DNA from: Euperipatoides rowelli | Lineage: Eukaryota > Onychophora > Udeonychophora > Euonychophora > Peripatopsidae | DNA: 12,924 bases | Direction: 5' to 3' (one strand) | NCBI GenBank assembly: GCA_003024985.2 | Contig: PXIH01S0023606.1 | Shown: in pieces, positions 1-8,511 of the stretch | Layout: each line of letters begins with the position of its first letter | Numbering within the stretch: position 1 is the stretch's first letter | Notes under the pieces: generated by a model | What the model saw: the letters and a program-made list of their open reading frames with translations, nothing else | Database searches by the model: none | What the model was told of the DNA's origin: nothing | Translations under genes and position numbers: made by a program

Positions 1-390
1 CATATCTCTTTGTTCTTATATTATAAGGAGCATATAATTTATCTGATGCTCTAGTTTTAACTCCAGATATATCATATTTTTTGCTTGGTGCTTACTGTGC
101 GTAGCTAGCAAAAAAAGATTTAGCAAACTTCATTATAATATTATTTCTTCGGACTAGTAGAGACTGTAGATTTAAAACTTCCAGGGCTGGGAATTGTCAT
201 AGTCAATATTATTCAGCCCCCATTATAACTTTACAAATCCTTTTCTGAATAGATTCAAGGTTGTTAGATTGTGATTTAGTTAATGCCAAAGTCCAAACAG
301 AGCATGAATATTCCAGACATGGCCTTATAAATGAAACATACAATAATCTAAGCATAAGGTGATCAGCTCCAAGTCTTTTCATCCCATAAA
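1..390 (-). pseudogene. C-terminal region of the minus-strand LINE ORF2
   Basis: Continuing on the minus strand after a frameshift near 390, the translation gives MLRLLYVSFIRPCLEY then a SVWTLALTKSQ segment and IQKRICKVIMGAE, closing with a stop at 211-209. This is the characteristic region after the RT in CR1/Jockey LINEs (Y.s.iRp.lEY..vW). A further frame change then gives LNLQSLLVRRN, FAKSFFASY and, at the window edge, TRASDKLYAP and RTKRY, matching the usual C-terminal ..RT.RY segment. The element therefore runs off the window only a little before its coding end. No function is established for this domain. Confidence 0.8.
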
Positions 391-732
391 TAATGAATAG
401 TCTTTGTAAAGCTTTTTAATTATACTGTCTATGTGCAAATTCTGGATGTTTACTGCAAGTATTTTTATATTGTCAATGGCACATATAGCATTACCATTAA
501 CAGACAGATCAATATCAATAGATTTTTTTGAAAAGTTATGAGTCATTACATATGATTTTGTTGTATTAAGATGCATTCCACAGGAAGCTGAATCAGATAC
601 AATAGTATCCAAAGCTTTTTGGGCAATACTTTTAATTGAATACCTATCTCCATAACAAAAAATGGTCATATTGTCAACAAATTTATACTTTAGATCCAAG
701 CCACTAGCTATGGAATTTAGTAGTAATAGCAA
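379..732 (-). pseudogene. RT motif C and thumb start, minus-strand LINE
   Basis: A 117-codon frame continues the reverse transcriptase after a frameshift in the 704-732 overlap. It holds KYKFVDNMTIF, the position of motif C, normally [FY]ADD. Here the second metal-binding Asp is Asn and the usual Ala is Val, so this copy could not polymerise even without its frameshifts. It continues with a segment ending in HLNTTKSYVM, matching the usual GL.xN..Kt region, and IDNIKILAVNIQ, matching the usual lGv.l. region. The frame closes at 379 and the protein continues in another frame. Confidence 0.85.
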
Positions 733-1630
733 AAATTAAATTACTAAGCACAGATCCCTGTGGGACCCCATTGTTACAGACATATGAATATTCAGAATTA
801 GATTCCATAAGCTTTATGGTCTGAGTACGTCTAAAGATAAACGATATCAACCATGCTGTAACACTAGGTAATGAAGACATATTCAGTAGAGATTTAATAA
901 ATACAGTATGATCAGTGTGGTTAAAAGCTTTACTATAGTCTGTAATTAAAGTAACTTCTATAATACCCGGCCTCTCTAATGCCCTCAAGGCATTGTCAAT
1001 ATATTGTACAAGATACTGGGATGTAGATTTACCCCTGAATCCTCCAAACTGCTGTCCATCAATACTTTCTTTAATATCTGGCAATACCAAGGAAGCAATG
1101 TGCCTCTTGCATATCTTAGAGACCACAGAAGAGATAGACAATGGTCTAATTTGAACAGAATCAGAGGGAAAACTCAGTTTAGGTATTGGTATAAGTATTT
1201 CCCTTTTCCAAATATTAGGACATTCATTTTCCGCAGGTGATAATTTCCTCGAAAGCAAACATCTCAGTTGATTGAAAGTCCACTGTTCTTCAACAAGTGG
1301 AATTGGAAAACCTGGCAGAAAAGTGAGCAAACTATCCTTCTGCAGTTCAGGAACACTATTTGCCAGTGACATAAAATAAGATCCTATCTCAGATGCCATT
1401 TGATCAGCTGTTTTGTTTGGGAATTTCAATTGAGGTCTCCTATTGACTTTGCCTAAGCTTTTATTAACAATATTGTAAAAATTACAAGATCCCACTCTAA
1501 TACCATTAACAACACCTGAAAATTCATTTTTCTTTGCTTCAAAGACATACTTTTTGATTTTNCTTGATATCTCCTTAATCAGCTGAGATGAGGCATTGCT
1601 AAGAAAAAGAGCATTTTTCTCATCGATCAA
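704..1630 (-). pseudogene. Reverse transcriptase, fingers to motif B, minus-strand LINE
   Basis: A 308-codon open frame encodes the first two thirds of a LINE reverse transcriptase. Visible motifs are KREILIPIPKL and IRPLSISSVVSKI (fingers), FGGFRGKSTSQYL, motif A TDYSKAFNHTDH at about residues 233-244 with its catalytic Asp, and motif B GVPQGSVLSNLIF near residues 289-301. Between LSPAENE and CPNIWK the segment that usually holds a GPDG motif and about 30 further residues is missing, yet the frame stays open: an in-frame deletion. The frame ends at 704 and the active-site motif continues in another frame. The N at 1562 gives one unknown residue. The start Met is simply the first in the frame; the true protein begins upstream with the endonuclease. 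Confidence 0.9.
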
Positions 1631-1903
1631 TTTACGTATTTTTCATCAAACCAAGGATGATCATTGACACATTTCTTTTTTTTCCACAAGAGGAAAGCTA
1701 TCTTCATAGAGGCTAGTCAAATTTACAATAAAATATTCCGCAACAATATTTACATCATTAGATTCAAAAGAAACATTCCAATTGTATGTACTCAATTTAT
1801 AACCCAACCTATCAATGTTTGATTTTATTTTAGGTCGGCATGAAAAGGATTCTCTCTTTTCCCCATAAGCAATGCAGTTTGAAGGAATAAGTAATACTAG
1901 GTT
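1631..1903 (-). pseudogene. Endonuclease-RT linker of the minus-strand LINE
   Basis: After the SDH motif the minus-strand translation stays protein-like (RPKIKSNIDRLGY, then a stretch reaching LTSLYEDSFPLVEKKEM) and then shifts frame near 1640. The linker ends in a segment like IRKLIDEKNALF, a wording common just before the RT of CR1/Jockey elements. No catalytic residues are expected here. At least one frame break separates it from the RT reading frame. Confidence 0.6.
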
Positions 1904-2500
1904 ATGATCTGAAGTATCAAGAGGTACTTTAATTAATTATTGGTAATGAATGAAGTCCCTATAGTAACATCTGTCAATGANATTATCCAATCTAGTTGGC
2001 TCCTTAACTATTTGAGNAAATCCTTTGGATAATTTGACTCTATCCATCTTAAGGTCTTTAAAGTCTCCTAGCAACATTATATTGCCCTTAGTATTCAATG
2101 TGAAAAGTCTATCTATTTCCATTGTAATAAAATCAATGAGAAGGTTAGCAAAAACATCATTAGGAGGTGAATAAATTGCTATTAATGCCATCCATGGCAT
2201 CTCTCTAGGCATGAAATGTGATAGCTTCAATTTCATCATCTTTGGAATAATTAATTGATAAAATAGTTAATAAGTTTTTCATATAGATCGAAACACCTCN
2301 ACCTTTAGCTCTATCCGGTCTCCTCCTTGGTTTATGAATGCTTTTAAAACCATTAATATCAAAGCCCTCAGTGTCACTCTCTCTAATCCAGGATTCGTTA
2401 ATACAGCCACATGTGCTTTTCCACTTAACAAGGTAGCCTGGAATGACTCAAATTTATTGTATAATGATCTGGTATTTGTAAGCATAATTTTTGGTAACAA
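1904..2500 (-). pseudogene. Endonuclease domain of the minus-strand LINE (broken)
   Basis: This is the endonuclease/exonuclease/phosphatase-type domain that nicks target DNA for target-primed reverse transcription. It opens with MLTNTRSLYNK near 2480, the usual first strand with its Asn. Around 2398 the frame shifts by one base: one frame ends in AVLTNPG, while the neighbouring frame gives ESWIRESD followed by a conserved-looking GVSIYMK, so the catalytic Glu motif survives out of frame. After another break come IAIYSPPN and LLGDFK (normally GDFN, so the Asn is Lys), then IVKEPTRLDN. The closing SDH motif, SDHNLVLL, is at 1912-1904 in a further frame. The N bases at 1981 and 2017 may hide or cause some of the apparent breaks. 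Confidence 0.85.
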
Positions 2501-2556
2501 TATTCCACAGCAGAATTGTTTATTTTAATCAAGTTGTTTAAGTTCTCACCTTTCTT

Positions 2557-2742
2557 TCAATATCTCCGCAGCACACATGTTGATGTAATTACGTTAATAC
2601 AGTAATCTGTCAAAAAACAATTGTGATAAAGGTTAATTCCTGCTCTAGTTCCTCTTCTCTTGCTTCCATCTTTGAATATATTTAAATCCCTTAACTGCAG
2701 CTCACCACCAAAATCAAGAACTTGCGCTCTTTTAAAAAACAT
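2557..2742 (-). pseudogene. N-terminal segment of the minus-strand LINE ORF2
   Basis: A 61-codon open segment just upstream of the endonuclease carries the basic motif KRRGTRAG at about residues 28-35. A motif of this kind often precedes the endonuclease in invertebrate CR1-like LINEs, but no function is known to me. After it the frame closes (VLRRY, then stop), and the next coherent protein segment starts near 2500 in the endonuclease. The methionine is only the first one available; the real start may lie further upstream, where the frame is closed. Assignment rests on this motif and on position and strand, because the segment is too short to identify alone. Confidence 0.55.
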
Positions 2743-2806
2743 AAACCTGAGTAGATGTTAGGATGTGTATCTTCTAATGTGCATAGCATATCAACCCATG
2801 TAAATA

Positions 2807-3292
2807 ATGATTTTTAAACGATTCTCCAATCAATTGATCAAACAAAATAACAGCCGCTCAACAGTCAAGATGAAACACAAAACAAAATTTGTAGTTCCAA
2901 TTAAAAATGGCATTAAAAAAAGAACAAAACAGTTATTAATACAGAACTCAAGAATGAGTAAGCAGCCATTGGCGCTACATCCTTATAACATAAATAACAC
3001 CTATAAATATATCACCTGCTGGCACACCAATAAATATGGGCAGACAAATAGGTGTGTGTGTAGACATGGTCTTTCTCTGATTAATGATAACATGCAAACT
3101 TTAATTACTAACACTGATCTGCAAAATAATAATAATATTAATTTAAGAAAGAAATTAGCTGCAGCAATTCAAATGGAGAACATTCCTCTCCCTCTCATTA
3201 GCTCTGTTTATCCTGAATATTCATATTTTATTGATCTTGGCATTTTAGCTATGTTCCCTAATTCTACTGCTGATCCAGCTGAACTGATCTGA
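2807..3292 (+). CDS. Unrecognised 161-codon ORF, basic N-terminus, Cys/His cluster
   Basis: I do not recognise this protein. An in-frame TAA lies at 2801-2803, so ATG at 2807 is the first possible start in this frame; it could also be an exon with a splice site inside. The first 50 residues are strongly basic and polar (KRFSNQLIKQNN, then a KNGIKKRTK patch). A compact Cys/His group follows: C71, H73, C83, C85, H87, a spacing that could bind a metal but matches no zinc finger I know. The middle is Asn-rich (NNNN near residue 108) and the last 30 residues are hydrophobic to acidic (YFIDLGILAMF, ending ADPAELI). There is no signal peptide or clear membrane segment. It lies next to the 5' end of the minus-strand LINE, on the opposite strand, and the next ORF begins 30 bases downstream in the same frame. 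It could be a small gene, an exon, or a relic of another mobile or viral element. That it is translated is not shown. Confidence 0.4.
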   Translation: MIFKRFSNQLIKQNNSRSTVKMKHKTKFVVPIKNGIKKRTKQLLIQNSRMSKQPLALHPYNINNTYKYITCWHTNKYGQTNRCVCRHGLSLINDNMQTLITNTDLQNNNNINLRKKLAAAIQMENIPLPLISSVYPEYSYFIDLGILAMFPNSTADPAELI

Positions 3293-3322
3293 CACTTTCT
3301 TATAAATGTCCTGTGAGCAGAG

Positions 3323-3577
3323 ATGGACCCCAACCTTAATGACACATGTGTTAGAGAAGAAATTATCACAAAAGCTTCTTGCACACAATATTATGCTGAT
3401 TTAAAGAATTTTAAAAACATTTCAATTGAACAAAAAATTGACCAATTTAAAATATTATTTTCAAAGGTGCCTAAAAAAGAAGAGAGCCTCAAACTATTTT
3501 TAAATTGTGTACAAACACAGGACGAATTAGGTGGGGCATACCAGCAGAGGTTAATTGCTATGGCCAATGCCAGGTGA
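3323..3577 (+). CDS. Unrecognised 84-codon ORF, helical, weakly CARD-like
   Basis: A small ORF in the same frame as the one ending at 3292, separated by two in-frame TGA stops (3290-3292 and 3314-3316). It could be a separate small gene, or the rest of one longer ORF broken by two nonsense changes. The product looks entirely helical and soluble. Residues 37-60 (QKIDQF, ILFSKVP, ESLKLFLNC) resemble the helix 4-5 region of caspase-recruitment (CARD) domains, typically LL.ilp.rg..af..Fl..L, followed by a polar helix (ELGGAYQQRLIAMA). That is inference from pattern alone; the helix 1-3 part is not convincing. A TATAAA at 3301-3306 lies only 17 bases before the ATG, too close to be a normal TATA box for this start. 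Confidence 0.35.
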   Translation: MDPNLNDTCVREEIITKASCTQYYADLKNFKNISIEQKIDQFKILFSKVPKKEESLKLFLNCVQTQDELGGAYQQRLIAMANAR

Positions 3578-4450
3578 AATTTACTTAAAATTAAAATTCT
3601 GTTGTAAAAAAAATATTCAGACCGCAAGAGGTGAGGCAGATGCCACCTACATTTAATATTAAACAATGTAACTAAATATAAATTGTTTATAAGAAACAAA
3701 ACTAAAAAGAGATTAATATATTTTTAATAATGTCTTAAATTTTGAAACATATTTTTAATTAATGCTGATGGTTCTTTTCATAAGCTTAATCCTAGCTCTT
3801 ACAGATGAAGTCATAATTATTTTAATACATACACTAATTTGTTTGCTAATTTTCTTTATTTACTTTTCATACCTTTTTGTTTAGAAGAATATATTTCATT
3901 TTAATGTTTAGTTTTGTCACTAACCTACCCAGTTAGTAATGTGTGACAGTGGGCTGGAAAGGGTGTGCCATGCGGATATAGAGTTGTAATTAAATTTAGC
4001 TTGGCTTTCAATAAAATTATTTTTGGTCAATTTTACCTTTTTTTTCAGAGCCCATATTTACTTTTATTTACCTTAGTAATGTGTGCCTGGTGTGCTTGGT
4101 AAGTCCATTTTATATTAAGTATAAATTATTTTATATTACAGATAGGATGTTAGTTAATTTTGAGATTATACAGGACCAGTGAGAAATCTTGTGTTCCATA
4201 ATAGTGCCATGTTGCATTTATTTGCTTTCATTGTTAGTCACAACTTGTGAGACCATACCTCTATTAAAGTTTGGGTTTTTAATTGGATCTCAACTCTCCA
4301 TATTTTGTGTGTAAATTGTGCAGTAAATCTCAGAACTGGTTGAATGGTGCTCTGACAAAATAGTGTTTATTATTACACACTTCTGAATTATACTTTTATT
4401 AAACTAAGATCACTGGATATTTTCCTAAAAATTCTTCTCTTTTTATTATT
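3578..4450. other. AT-rich region without a recognisable gene
   Basis: No open frame of useful length and no known element was found. Small items seen: the 13-mer TTAGTAATGTGTG occurs twice (3933-3945 and 4073-4085); an AATAAA polyadenylation-type hexamer is at 4010-4015; and a strong pyrimidine tract ending in CAG at 4048 faces a GTAAGT at 4099-4104, enclosing 50 bases that could be a micro-exon. Part of this stretch may be the 5' UTR of the decayed LINE whose ORF1 relic starts near 4451. Confidence 0.5.
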
Positions 4451-5570
4451 ATGGCTCACAGTGAAGACCTTCCTAACCAAACTATACCAAAACCTGGACC
4501 TAAGATTAAGAATATTAACTACCTGTGTCAAATATGGCTCATTTAATTAATCATGTAGAGTTAAATAGGCTTAAAGAGATATGAGTCTGAGTAAATACAA
4601 GGTAGAACTTTAAGAGTCCAGAGTAGAATACTAAATCTATTTCAAAATAATATTAGAATGAATTTTTTCAACAACATAGACAAACAATAAATAGTGTTAT
4701 TATATTTTATGTAATAAAAGCCTATTTTTCTGAAACAATTACTGGTTAAATATCTCTAGAAGAAGAACATGACTCGTAATAATGATTACTTTATTTGATT
4801 GTTATATGACAAGCTGTTGAAAGAGTGGTATGGAAACATAAAATTTAGTTTGACTTGTATAGAATAATACAAAATAATAATACTTTAATATCTGTAGTGA
4901 TCTTAAAGTCATAGCACTTACTTTTGGCATGCTGTTAGATATAAAAAAAGATTGTTTTCTTTTTTTGAAATGNTTAGTTCAGCTAGTTATTGACATTATA
5001 GGGTTTATGACTGGCCACCTGGAGAAGCATTAATTCCTGGACTAGATAATATTATTCACACCTGGTAGTTGACCAAAAAATACATACTTGTCAAGCTTCA
5101 TATCAAACTTAGGCTTATGAAAATCTTATGAAAGCAATGATCAAAGAAACCTGAAAATTTCTCTACTTGAAACAAAGGTTTTCCAGACAAAAAGTAATCC
5201 CTTGCTTCTGAATAAAACTATTTAAGAAAACTTTGGGATTGTAGTTTTTAAAAACTCATGTCAAATAATATGCTTCATATTAGATGATCAACCCTTACTA
5301 CATCATAGTGTGACATGTCATCCCTCTAAAATGAAGTGTTTTTTAGGTGATATTTATACTTTAAAATAAATAAAAATAGAAATGTTGGGGAAAACACAGC
5401 AGTATTCAATGAACCAAAACATAAAGGGGTGGGGTTACCTCTCATCAATGTATTTAATATTATTTGTTAAATGAGCTGAGTATACTGTAATAAATATTTA
5501 TTTTGTTTTGAATAGTTACTAGCTGAATAGCCCATTGTAAATTGAAATTCAAGGGCCCTAGTTATATCCT

Positions 5571-5622
5571 CCCACCCCATAACCCTCCTCCCTAATATCC
5601 CAATCTCCCCCTACCTTTTCCC
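5571..5622 (-). other. G-quadruplex-type tract on the minus strand
   Basis: Seven runs of three or more C on the plus strand (5571-5573, 5575-5578, 5583-5585, 5590-5592, 5599-5601, 5607-5611, 5620-5622) are separated by 1, 4, 4, 6, 5 and 8 bases. The first six runs satisfy the standard four-run G-quadruplex pattern on the minus strand, with a matching i-motif on the plus strand. It stands out sharply in an otherwise AT-rich region and has almost no G on the plus strand. No function is shown. Confidence 0.6.
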
Positions 5623-5833
5623 AAAGATTTGGATTTAATATCACTNCTGATATTGAAAAGGATGAAATTCCTTGAGCCAGTTATAAATATTAACAAAGTT
5701 CAAATGTGGATAAATGAAATCCCTAATAATATATCAATTGAAACAATAAGCAGATGAAGGAATCATATTCCCAAAGTCTTCATTTGAAAAAAAATAAAAT
5801 ATATTATTAAAGTTAAGGGAGGTAAAAAAATTA

Positions 5834-5929
5834 GTCTTTAAATGTTTACAAGAAGAACATTTGGCTAAAGAATGCCAAATAATTAATTGTATCAACTGCA
5901 AAAAGAAACATATAAAAGGTACCTAATGT
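5834..5929 (+). other. Two CCHC zinc knuckles in the ORF1 relic
   Basis: Reading from 5834 the frame gives VFKCLQEEHLAKEC. This is the CX2CX4HX4C knuckle exactly in spacing, with the first Cys replaced by Val. Twelve bases later comes CINCKKKH, the start of a second knuckle with its His one residue early; a stop at 5924 precedes what would be its last Cys at 5927-5929. Tandem knuckles of this kind bind nucleic acid at the C-terminal part of gag-like ORF1 proteins in several LINE clades. Two knuckles with near-perfect spacing are hard to explain by chance. Confidence 0.75.
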
Positions 5930-6329
5930 GAGATTATGTTTGTGGAGAAAGTGAATTTTAACAAGTATTTTTTCATGACACTATTTGAAGAAGAAGAAGA
6001 AACACCAATGAGGAAAATTCAATGTTAGAATAAGAAACATTTGACAGAAGAAAAACAGAAAGTACAATCAGAATACACAAACGATTGGTTTAATTGTATG
6101 GATCAAAATATAGACCTAATGGAGTCAATATATCAGCTAGATATATAACATTGGGAAATATATAAAGATTGGTAATTATAAGCTTTGTTTAATAACTAAT
6201 AGAGCAGTCAGTGATACTGATATACAAGTAAATAGTAGATGGTTTACATTAAGAAATAAATTTGCTATTTATATGATTTTTTTTTAATATTTTTTTTGTT
6301 TGAGATTTTTACTAATAAACCTTACTTTA

Positions 6330-7075
6330 ACATATTTTCTCTTAAAGTCAAAGCAATAAACAATGCAAAAAAAAGTAAGGACTTAAAGAAATCAACATTT
6401 AAAGAATATTTATTTATATTTTTTACCCGAAGGATATAAGAATAAGTAATATGCAAAATACAAGCAGGCAATCAGAAAACAATTCCAAGATCACTACACA
6501 ATATATTATGGCATGCACAAAATGCAACATCAGGGGTCATAATTGGATTTTCAAAAGTGCTCCTTTTTTTTTTACATTAAAATCATAACAAATAGTAGTA
6601 GATACCAATAATACAATTTAATACCAAAGAAGGAACTTTCAATTAATAAATTATTATGGCCTGAATAACCTGCGACAAAAAAAAAAAACATTAATGATGT
6701 AAAAAATGCAAAAGATTGAAAATGCAAGGCTAGAAACCATATGGCTTGGAGATTTTAATTTTAAAGACATTGGAGCATTTAAACAATTCAATAAATTTTG
6801 TAATTAAAAACAATCTTATAGATAGTGCTCTTTATAAAAACATGGAAAATATACAAACATAGTCATCAAACATATTAGCTTCTAGACTCAACTATATATT
6901 TATATCCTTCCCTATGTTGATTAAATGCAACCTAAAAATCTATCCTACTGTAATTTTTAATCACTGTATACTTATATATGGAACAATAATTCAAAGACAG
7001 AAATCAAACTATAAAATGGTAAATAACTTTGATTCTCAAAAAGTACAACCCATCATGACTTCAGACTTCCAATAT
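6330..7075 (+). pseudogene. Endonuclease relic of the old LINE ORF2
   Basis: This stretch aligns by eye with the endonuclease of the younger copy. Recognisable pieces are a cluster like KAINNAKK near 6345, GV(or H)NWIFKS after an ATSG-type segment near 6530, IWLGDFNFKDI from 6739 with the catalytic Asp and Asn intact, MENIQT near 6844, SRLNYIFIS at 6881 (the usual Asp of SRIDY has become Asn) and TSDF at about 7058-7069 where SDH is expected (His to Phe). Stops and frame changes occur every few dozen bases. The pattern is that of a long-inactive copy. The first part of the domain (before 6330) is lost or too decayed to see. Confidence 0.75.
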
Positions 7076-7439
7076 TGTATTGACCAATTTTCAACAGTTT
7101 ACTACTTTAAAATTCTATGTTTTTTTTTTAATGGATAGCAGCCATTAAAAAATATATTCACATGTAAGAAATAGGTAAAAAGAAATAGAGGCACTCAGTA
7201 CTCAAGTAGAAAGCTATTAAATTTTAAATAAAGGGGACAATAAAGAAGTTCATAAAATTAAAAAAAAATCTCTCAGGCAGAATAGATAAAAAAGATAAAA
7301 ATCTAAAGTATATCATAAGTTTGTATGTTGAAAAATATACAAAGAACAAATACAATCTTAAAAAATTATCATCTATAAGATTGTTTAAGAAACCAATTTG
7401 ACCAATGATATGTTCAATTTCAGCTAATAATATGATCTT

Positions 7440-8440
7440 ATATGATGATGATGAAATGATCGATTACATTTATAATATTTAATATAATAAGTTTGTTCAG
7501 AACCCAATTTTGACACAATCATATGATAATATATGGCATTGGATAGCAAAAGCCCCAGAAAAAACACAATGCTACTTTAAAACTACTAAGCAAGATATTT
7601 TAGACAGCATAAAGAAGCAAGCCCAGGGCCTGATAATAAAAACATTTAAAAATTACAACATATATTTTATGTAATACTAGAAATATTTTTTGAAAAACTT
7701 AGAAATATTATATATTATAAGAGTTTCATATTTCAAGGATATTTTATTTTAAAGCTTAAAAATATATATAATTATTTTAAAAGCAGCCCTAGAATCACTC
7801 GATTTAGGCCTATCACCATGTTAAACCTAGTTTCAAAAAATTATGCAAAAATACTATCCAAACAAAATTGCTGAACGCATCAAAACCATAATCAGTTTGC
7901 ATAAAAAATTAAACAATATACAATACAATTACATTTTTCTACACTACTCTACAATACATTAAAAATAATAGACTGTAAAAGGCAGGCCTAATCTTTTTTT
8001 GTGATTTCCGGGCTACATTTGATAGTGTCTCACATGCATATATCATTAAGAAAATTGTTAATATATTTGGATCATCTAATGTTATAATAGCATTAATAAA
8101 TTACATAATTAACAAACTTATTATACCAAAATTGGGCAGAAAGCAATATGAACCAATCCTGATGAACAGTGGGATTTCATATTTTGTATATATATCAATA
8201 ATTTTTACTAAAAAAATTAAAAGGCTAAATCTAGGAATTGAAATAAAAAACATGAATATGATGGATGATGCTATTGCATACCTTGATGTTGCGATATCTA
8301 TTAGGGATATAACTCAGTCAAAAAAGGAATCAACTTATTTAAGGAATTTGGAGTCAAAACTGGAACTCAACTGAACATGGAAAAGTCTGTTATAGTTTCT
8401 TCTTTTTACAATAAGGTTATAAGTGGTATGGGACAAAAAG
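7440..8440 (+). pseudogene. Reverse transcriptase relic of the old LINE ORF2
   Basis: The relic begins with a segment shared with the younger copy (MIDYIYN at 7457, where the younger copy has a stop), then SPGPDNKN near 7620 (the GPDG motif, altered), RPITMLNLVSKNYAK near 7810-7850, and motif A FCDFRATFDSVSHAY from about 7998 with its catalytic Asp at 8002-8004. An 80-codon open run at 8132-8374 covers the palm: MNSGI where motif B (GvRQG) should be, its RQG core lost, then MMDDAIAYL at about 8258, motif C with both Asp residues retained but YA changed to MM. FGVKTGTQLNMEKS, the region after motif C, follows in another frame near 8350. Motif order and spacing agree with an L1/Tx1-type RT. Confidence 0.8.
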
Positions 8441-8492
8441 TCTCATAAAAATTCCTAGGCATGCCATATCCCTATTCAAAATGCATTGTGTG

Positions 8493-8511
8493 AAATAAAT
8501 TTCAGAGAAAT
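8493..8511 (+). repeat. Target-site duplication, left copy
   Basis: AAATAAATTTCAGAGAAAT precedes the SINE-like insertion. Its partner at 8845-8863 is AAATAAATTCAGAGCAAAT: 18 of 19 bases in common, differing by one T deletion and one C insertion. A duplication of this length is usual for target-primed insertion by LINE machinery, and the two indels suggest an insertion of some age. Confidence 0.75.

Larger units (their letters stand above)
1..2742 (-). mobile_element. CR1/Jockey-superfamily LINE, decayed, cut by window start
   Basis: This is one continuous minus-strand non-LTR retrotransposon. Read 5' to 3' on its own strand it shows an N-terminal segment with the motif KRRGTRAG, an apurinic-type endonuclease (ESW, YSPPN, GDF, KEPTR, SDH), a linker, a reverse transcriptase (TDYSKAF, GVPQGSVL, FVDN) and a C-terminal region (FIRPCLEY, LLVRRN, KRY). 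Motif order and wording fit the CR1/Jockey superfamily; the exact clade is not decided. The copy is dead: several frameshifts, an in-frame deletion and an altered RT active site. The coding part nearly ends at base 1, so the 3' UTR and tail lie outside the window. No poly-A tail or target-site duplication can be seen. The two N bases at 1981 and 2017 also fall inside it. Confidence 0.9.
4451..6148 (+). pseudogene. ORF1 (gag-like) relic of the old LINE
   Basis: The likely start is ATG at 4451, which opens a 31-codon run beginning MAHSEDLPNQTIPKPGPKIK. A frame change follows, then MAHLINHVELNRLKEI from 4534. Scattered coding-like scraps come next: ILNLFQNNIRMNFF near 4630, and YDWPPGEALIPGLDN near 5010. 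At about 5700 comes VQMWINEIPNNISIETI, whose pattern recalls the start of the RNA-binding, RRM-like part of some LINE ORF1 proteins. Two zinc knuckles follow (5834-5929), then an acidic EEEEE run from a (GAA)5 tract near 5987, and a 38-codon polar tail at 6032-6145 ending in a stop at 6146. ORF1 proteins coat the LINE RNA. The middle part (about 4680-5640) is poorly supported and may contain unrelated insertions. Confidence 0.5.

Noticed and set aside
1004-1240. 78-codon plus-strand ORF
   Set aside because: It lies opposite the RT reading frame of the minus-strand LINE, whose motifs are clear; it is a shadow.
2334-2528. 64-codon plus-strand ORF
   Set aside because: Antisense of the LINE endonuclease start (LTNTRSLYNK and ESWIRESD on the minus strand).
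3391-3699. 102-codon minus-strand ORF
   Set aside because: It overlaps the 84-codon plus-strand ORF and translates to hydrophobic, AT-driven sequence without recognisable motifs.
6914-7138. 74-codon plus-strand ORF
   Set aside because: It lies in the decayed endonuclease, and its residues make no protein sense beyond the TSDF-type remnant; its ATG is accidental.
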